From JABSOG01 sp041583135 (lineage in GTDB: Bacteria; Pseudomonadota; Gammaproteobacteria; Enterobacterales; Alteromonadaceae): a stretch of 10,415 bases of DNA. The notes beneath the pieces are model-generated. The model did not search any database. It saw only the letters and a list, made by a program, of their open reading frames with translations, and had not been told where the DNA came from. Numbering within the stretch: position 1 is the stretch's first letter; each line of letters opens with the position of its first letter. The translations under genes were made by a program, and so were the position numbers. Below are positions 5,528 through 10,415 of the stretch, piece after piece. Location: contig JBFHGJ010000158.1 of the NCBI GenBank assembly GCA_041583135.1, positions 1 to 10,415 on the forward strand, read 5' to 3'.

Positions 5528-6172
5528 ATGCAAGAATCTCGTAAAGACAGGGCATTTCGCCAGCGTGAGCAAGAGCTTATTGCTACGGCCATTGACCTGT
5601 TTGCTCAAAGTGGCATTGAAAAGGTAACGGTTGCCGATATCGCCAAAGCAACAGATATTGGCAAAGGTACAGTATATAAGCATTTTAGCTGTAAAGATGA
5701 ATTGTTTGCCCGCATTGCCATCGACTTTTTAACCGATATGTTTTCTCAAGCGGCAGAGCAAGACCCCAAAACCAGCTGCTATGAGCGTATGAAGTCGATG
5801 TTTGAAGTGTGCTTTAATCTGCACATTCAGTTTCCGCTACATTCTGAAATAGCGCTGCGCTGTGAAACGCCGGAGTTTCGCGACAACCTGTCGCAATCGA
5901 TGAAAGATGCCTTTGCCAAACTCAATCAGGACTTTTATACCATGGTGGGCGATATGGTCGCTCAAGGTATTGAGGACAAAGAGCTGCCAGATATGGCGAT
6001 AGAAGAACTTTTATGCGGTACTCACGCGACGTTTACCGGTGCGTTGCAAATGCTCAGAAGCCGCGACTGCAACTGCTTTGATCACACCGAGTCTATCAGT
6101 GAATCTCGTTTTGTCGCATTAATTATTCAATTTACCATGGCCGGTCTGTTCGGCCTTAAACAAGTTAAATAA
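5528..6172 (+). CDS. TetR/AcrR family transcriptional repressor
   Basis: The 214-residue protein has the standard TetR plan. Residues 10-60 form the DNA-binding domain, with a helix-turn-helix at about 33-53 (V-T-V-A-D-I-A-K, then G-K-G-T-V-Y-K-H-F), and the rest is an all-helical ligand-binding and dimerisation domain. It is the first gene of the operon, with the adaptor gene 11 bp downstream, and the operator array lies upstream, so it very probably represses its own operon and is released by a pump substrate. It contains seven cysteines (55, 84, 95, 112, 163, 181, 183), including a C-N-C near the C-terminus, which is more than usual and could allow thiol or metal sensing. GAGGTAA lies about 12 nt before the ATG, a rather long spacing. 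The inducer is unknown. Confidence 0.93.
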   Translation: MQESRKDRAFRQREQELIATAIDLFAQSGIEKVTVADIAKATDIGKGTVYKHFSCKDELFARIAIDFLTDMFSQAAEQDPKTSCYERMKSMFEVCFNLHIQFPLHSEIALRCETPEFRDNLSQSMKDAFAKLNQDFYTMVGDMVAQGIEDKELPDMAIEELLCGTHATFTGALQMLRSRDCNCFDHTESISESRFVALIIQFTMAGLFGLKQVK

Positions 6173-6183
6173 ACGGAGTTTGT

Positions 6184-7272
6184 ATGAACAAATCTATTGT
6201 AGCCGCGCTTGCGGTGAGTGGTTTATTGGTTGTATGGATGGCATCAGGCGTAGGGCAGAGTGCACCTAGCGAAAGCAATTTGCCCGACCCACAGCTAGAA
6301 AATAAGGTTAAAAAGAATGCTTTGATGCAGGTGCAATATATGCCTTTGCATGCGCAGCAAATTGACCGTTTAGTGGTAGTGCAGGGGCAAGTTGAACCGT
6401 TTCGAACCTTGGAGTTAAAGGCAGAGGTTGACGGTAAGGTCACGGCATTGAATGTTGAGCAGGGTCAACGTGTAAAAGCCGGTACTACCATAGTCACTCA
6501 AGATCTCAAATTTAGACAGGCACAAAAGCAACAAGCCGACGCGCAAGTGAAATATCGCCAAAACCTGCTGAAAGCCAGTAAAAAACTGCACAAGCAAGGT
6601 TTGGTCAGCGACAGCCGGTTGTCTGAAGATAAATCTGAACTGGCAAAAGCCAAAGCGGCGTTGGCGCAAATTGAATATGAAATTGCCAACATTAACTTAA
6701 GAGCACCGTTTGCCGGAGTGATTAATGAACGCTTGGTTGAGTTGGGAGATTCGTTGGCGCCGGGACAAAAGGTTGCGACCTTGGTTGATGATGCCACTTT
6801 GAAGATCACCGCCATGGTGCCGCAGCACCAATTGGACGCCATTGCGTTGGGGCAAAATGTCGATGTTGAGCTGTCTAATGGTGAGTCGGTAACAGGTCAG
6901 GTCAGCTATATTTCGGCGACCGCCGATGTTGATACCCGAAGTTATAAAATTGAAGTGCATGTGGACAACAGCGCCGGTCACCGCTGGATTGGCATGAGTG
7001 CAACTTTAAGTGTTGCGGTGGCCAAGGTTGCAGGCCATTGGGTGAAAACCTCAGTTATCGGCCTAAATACCGATGGTCAATTGCAAGTCAAAGCCATAGA
7101 TAAAGACAGTAAAGTGGTGATTTATCCTATTGATATTATTCGCACCGAGGCCGATGGCATTTGGATTAGCGGCTTGCCCAGTGAGGTAAACCTCATCACC
7201 TTAGGACAAGACTTTGTTATCGCCGGTCAACAGGTGGTTGGTCAAAACAGCGATAAGTCAACACAAAGCTAG
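6184..7272 (+). CDS. RND efflux periplasmic adaptor subunit (HlyD/MFP family)
   Basis: Membrane fusion proteins bridge an inner-membrane RND pump and an outer-membrane channel. The 362-residue product shows the usual order: a membrane segment or signal anchor at 4-22, the first half of the lipoyl domain (82-103, VDGKVTALNVEQGQRVKAG), an alpha-hairpin (about 107-170, charged, coiled-coil-like), the second lipoyl half (172-202, LRAPFAGVINERLVELGDSL), a beta-barrel (205-280) and a membrane-proximal domain (285-350). There is no lipobox cysteine, so it is probably held by the N-terminal segment rather than as a lipoprotein. The short hairpin is typical of adaptors that meet a TolC-like partner. 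The ribosome binding site GGAG lies 5 nt before the ATG. The start is 11 bp after tetR and the permease follows after 9 bp. Confidence 0.94.
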   Translation: MNKSIVAALAVSGLLVVWMASGVGQSAPSESNLPDPQLENKVKKNALMQVQYMPLHAQQIDRLVVVQGQVEPFRTLELKAEVDGKVTALNVEQGQRVKAGTTIVTQDLKFRQAQKQQADAQVKYRQNLLKASKKLHKQGLVSDSRLSEDKSELAKAKAALAQIEYEIANINLRAPFAGVINERLVELGDSLAPGQKVATLVDDATLKITAMVPQHQLDAIALGQNVDVELSNGESVTGQVSYISATADVDTRSYKIEVHVDNSAGHRWIGMSATLSVAVAKVAGHWVKTSVIGLNTDGQLQVKAIDKDSKVVIYPIDIIRTEADGIWISGLPSEVNLITLGQDFVIAGQQVVGQNSDKSTQS

Positions 7273-7281
7273 GGAGGCGTT

Positions 7282-10200
7282 ATGGTTAGTCGAATGATAC
7301 ATGCGGCGGTTGATCGCAGCCGCACCACGATAATGATATTGCTGTTTTTGCTGATCAGCGGCAGCATTGCCTTTGTTTCTATTCCTAAAGAGTCCCAGCC
7401 GGATGTGGCGATCCCGATTATTTATGTGTCGATGACCTTTGATGGTATTTCGCCTGATGATGCCGAACGTCTGTTGGTTAGGCCAATGGAAAAAGAGCTT
7501 AAAGCGATTGAAGGCATCAAAGAGATGCGCGCCGTTGCTGGTGAAGGCCATGCGTCGGTGACCTTGGAGTTTGACGCTGGTTTCGACGCTGAAAAAGCAT
7601 TGCAAGATGTGCGAGAAAAAGTCGATGTTGCCCGAGGTAAATTACCGGCCGATACCGACGAGCCGCAGATCCATGAGGTGAACGTTGCGCTGTTTCCTGT
7701 GCTCAGTATTGCGCTTTCAGGCCAAGTGCCGGAGCGGGTGAAACTGCAAGTTGCCCGTGCGCTTAAAGACAGTATTGAAGGACTTAGCGGCGTTTTAGAA
7801 GTGGATATCGGCGGCGACAGGGAAGAGCTGATGGAGGTGATTGTTGACCCTCAAGTGCTTGAAGCCTATCAGATTGACTACCAGCAGGTGTTACAAACCA
7901 TTGGTGTTAACAACCGCTTAGTGGCGGCGGGCGCTGTTGATTCTGGTAACGGTAGACAAGTGCTTAAGGTACCTGGGGTTATCGACTCGGTGCAGGATAT
8001 GCTAAGCATGCCGGTAAAAACCGTAGGCGACCAAGTTGTCACCTTTGGTGATATTGGCACCGTGCGCAAAACCTTTAAAGACCCGGAGGGCTTTGCTCGG
8101 GTTGGCGGTGAAAGCGCCATGGTGTTGGAAGTGAAAAAGAAAGTTGGCGCCAACATCATTGAAACCATTGAACAAGTTCAGCAATTGGTTGATGAGCAGC
8201 AGCCGTTGTGGCCAAAAGGGCTGCATCATAGTTATATTCTCGACCAATCGGCGCAAGTAAAAACCATGCTCAGCGATCTGATGAACAATGTGGTGACCGG
8301 CATTGTGCTGGTGATGATCATCATTTTAGGTGCTATGGGTTTACGCTCATCTTTATTGGTAGGTTTAGCCATTCCCGGCTCGTTTGTCACCGGCATATTA
8401 TTACTGAACATGCTTGGCTACACCCTGAATATCGTGGTGCTCTTTAGTTTGATTTTGGTGGTCGGTATGTTGGTTGACGGCGCCATTGTGGTTACCGAGC
8501 TGGCCGATAGAAGAATGCAACAGGGCCTGAGTTCAAAAGAGGCTTTCAGTTATGCCGCCAAGCGCATGGCATGGCCGGTAATAGCGGCAACGATGACAAC
8601 CTTGGTGGTCTTTATGCCATTGGTCTTTTGGCCGGGGGTTGTTGGCCAGTTTATGAAGTATTTGCCGATCACAGTGCTGTTTTGTTTGATGGCGTCTTTG
8701 TTTATGGCACTGATATTTATGCCGGTACTCGGTAGTATTTTTGGCAAAAGCAATGGCTCGGCTAAAAGCAAAAAGGCTTTGTTGGACGATGATGAAAATG
8801 CATTGCCGCAAACGGCGTTTAATTTACGTTATCAGAAGGTTTTGGCGGCACTACTTAATGCGCCGGGTAAGACTTTGTTTGCCGCTTTGGCTTTCATTGT
8901 GATCAGCTATATCAGTTACATGAAATTGGGCAATGGCGTCGAGTTCTTCCCTGAGGTGGAGCCTGAAACTGCGCAAGTGCAGATCCATGCCAGAGGCGAC
9001 TTGTCGATTTACGAAAAAGACGCCATTGTCAAACAAGTTGAACAGCGGCTATTGCGTTTTGACGAACTGAAGTCGGTTTATGGTCGCAGCTTTAACAAGG
9101 CCGATGGTGAAATGGCAGAAGATGTGGTTGGCGTGATCCAGTTTGAATTTATCGACTGGGAGCAAAGACGTCCGGCTGAACAGATCATGGCTGAAATGGC
9201 GGAAAAAACCAGTGACATTGCCGGGGTTATTTTAGAGTTTAGAAAGGCCAACGATGGTCCGGTGCAAGGCAAACCGTTTAAGCTATTGGTGAGCGGTTAT
9301 GACAGTGACGTTATTTTTGACGCTGTTGCCAAAGTGCGCGAGCAAATGGATGACATCGGCGGTTTTGCCAACGTAGAAGATAACCGTCCATTACCCGGTG
9401 TCGAGTGGCGTATCACAGTCGATAGAGAAATGGCGGGCCGCTATGGTGCTAACATTGCGCTTATCGGCAATGCAGTGCAAATGGTCACCAATGGCATCAA
9501 AGCCAGTGATTACCGCCCAGATACCTCTGACGATGAAGTGGATATTCGTGTGCGTTTTAGCAAAGACAAACGCTCTTTAGAGCAATTGTTGCAGCTTAAA
9601 ATCAACACCAGTAAAGGCATGGTGCCGCTATCGAACTTTGTAACCTTAGAGCCTGCTGAAAAAATCGGCACCATCAAACGGGTTGATAGCCGCCGAGTGA
9701 TCACCATTCAAGCTGAAGCTGCGCCGGGTGTATTGGTCAACGACCAAGTGGTGAAAATGGCGCAGAAACTGCGTGACAGCCAGTTCCCGACGCAAATTCG
9801 CTTTGCCTTTAAAGGCGAACAGGAGCAGCAGCAAGAAACCGGCGCGTTCTTAACCAGCGCATTTTTGCTGGCGCTGTTTTTGATGGCATTGATTTTGGTG
9901 ACTCAGTTTAACAGCATCTATCAGGCAGTGTTGATTTTGTCGGCCATTGTATTTTCGACCGCCGGGGTGTTGTTGGGCTTGCTTATTACTGGACAAACCT
10001 TTGGTATTGTTATGGTTGGGGTAGGGATCATCGCCTTAGCGGGTATTGTGGTTAACAACAACATCGTACTGATTGACTGCTATAACGAGTTCAGACGCAA
10101 CGGCGCAGATGCATACAGCGCAGCACTGCACACAGGCGCAGTCAGGCTCCGCCCTGTGCTACTTACAGCTGGTACGACTGTTCTTGGTTTGTTGCCCATG

Positions 10201-10415
10201 GTACTTGCTATGAATATTGACCTTATCGGCCGCCATATAAGCTTTGGCGCGCCGTCTACCCAGTGGTGGTTACAACTGTCAAGCGCCATTGCCGGTGGCT
10301 TAACCTTTGCCACCATATTGACGCTGTTCTTAACCCCATGTTTATTGCTGCTAGGTGACAAGGTTTCAAAGCGCCTACGCCGTAAGGGGAGTAAAGCGCA
10401 AACTGAGTTGACCAG
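7282..10415 (+). CDS. RND efflux transporter permease, 3' end beyond window
   Basis: The frame is open from ATG 7282 (strong GGGAGG ahead of it) to the window edge, 1044 codons without a stop, so only a few residues should be missing from a family that is usually 1020-1050 long. It is the proton-driven inner-membrane pump of the tripartite system. TM1 is near 15-33; a first periplasmic porter half follows to about 330; TM2-TM6 lie in 336-488; a charged cytoplasmic linker (about 490-515) leads to TM7 near 530; a second porter half runs to about 850; TM8-TM12 lie in 854-1025. TM4 contains VGMLVDGAIVV, with Asp399 kept and Gly400 in place of the second Asp of AcrB-type pumps. TM10 contains GIVVNNNIVLID (921-932), with Asn at the usual lysine region. 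The substrate cannot be named from sequence alone. Confidence 0.95.
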   Translation, partial: MVSRMIHAAVDRSRTTIMILLFLLISGSIAFVSIPKESQPDVAIPIIYVSMTFDGISPDDAERLLVRPMEKELKAIEGIKEMRAVAGEGHASVTLEFDAGFDAEKALQDVREKVDVARGKLPADTDEPQIHEVNVALFPVLSIALSGQVPERVKLQVARALKDSIEGLSGVLEVDIGGDREELMEVIVDPQVLEAYQIDYQQVLQTIGVNNRLVAAGAVDSGNGRQVLKVPGVIDSVQDMLSMPVKTVGDQVVTFGDIGTVRKTFKDPEGFARVGGESAMVLEVKKKVGANIIETIEQVQQLVDEQQPLWPKGLHHSYILDQSAQVKTMLSDLMNNVVTGIVLVMIIILGAMGLRSSLLVGLAIPGSFVTGILLLNMLGYTLNIVVLFSLILVVGMLVDGAIVVTELADRRMQQGLSSKEAFSYAAKRMAWPVIAATMTTLVVFMPLVFWPGVVGQFMKYLPITVLFCLMASLFMALIFMPVLGSIFGKSNGSAKSKKALLDDDENALPQTAFNLRYQKVLAALLNAPGKTLFAALAFIVISYISYMKLGNGVEFFPEVEPETAQVQIHARGDLSIYEKDAIVKQVEQRLLRFDELKSVYGRSFNKADGEMAEDVVGVIQFEFIDWEQRRPAEQIMAEMAEKTSDIAGVILEFRKANDGPVQGKPFKLLVSGYDSDVIFDAVAKVREQMDDIGGFANVEDNRPLPGVEWRITVDREMAGRYGANIALIGNAVQMVTNGIKASDYRPDTSDDEVDIRVRFSKDKRSLEQLLQLKINTSKGMVPLSNFVTLEPAEKIGTIKRVDSRRVITIQAEAAPGVLVNDQVVKMAQKLRDSQFPTQIRFAFKGEQEQQQETGAFLTSAFLLALFLMALILVTQFNSIYQAVLILSAIVFSTAGVLLGLLITGQTFGIVMVGVGIIALAGIVVNNNIVLIDCYNEFRRNGADAYSAALHTGAVRLRPVLLTAGTTVLGLLPMVLAMNIDLIGRHISFGAPSTQWWLQLSSAIAGGLTFATILTLFLTPCLLLLGDKVSKRLRRKGSKAQTELT

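Noticed and set aside
7258..10361. Numerous minus-strand and other-frame ORFs over the adaptor and permease genes
   Set aside because: They are shadows of the continuous plus-strand adaptor and RND permease reading frames.

Overview
The window looks like chromosomal DNA from a marine-type gammaproteobacterium (Alteromonadales-like, for example a relative of Colwellia, Thalassotalea or Shewanella). This is inferred from the moderate G+C, the gene style and the RND efflux operon layout; no rRNA or other marker fixes the taxon.

Positions 1-2133 are a repeat-rich accessory region. A family of directly oriented units of about 156 bp appears as a partial copy at 1-69 and as a contiguous array at 1285-1820. 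Between them sits a self-inhibited (class II type) Fic AMP-transferase gene (155-1198). It is preceded by a striking array of 11-bp direct repeats (84-155) that runs into its start codon. The repeat copies at 1-69 and 1754-1820 are nearly identical, belong to a subtype distinct from the internal copies, and both stop at the same repeat position (CTCGTT). After each, unique DNA with an ORF begins, which gives the region a cassette-like look. The second such ORF (1756-2133) would encode a small hydrophobic protein of uncertain reality.

Positions 2146-4464 (minus strand) carry one large gene for a 772-residue two-domain protein: an N-terminal zincin-like domain with HEVLE in place of HExxH, and a C-terminal alpha/beta-hydrolase with an S-D-H triad. 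An 18-bp palindrome lies just upstream of its ribosome binding site. A 398-bp gene-free stretch with a terminator-like hairpin separates it from the next gene.

Positions 4863-5366 encode an exported thioredoxin-fold protein with a CHIC active site and a C-terminal half resembling the ERp18/AGR2 (TXNDC12) family.

Positions 5412-10415 are a textbook efflux operon: promoter, three regularly spaced TGAC-N4-GGTC operators, a TetR repressor, a periplasmic adaptor (MFP) and an RND permease. The genes are separated by 11 and 9 bp, and the permease is still open at the window end. The TetR protein probably represses the whole operon from the operator array, and the adaptor and permease would export an unknown compound through an outer-membrane channel not encoded here. 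The TetR protein has seven cysteines including a CxC, and the permease keeps only one of the two classical TM4 aspartates.
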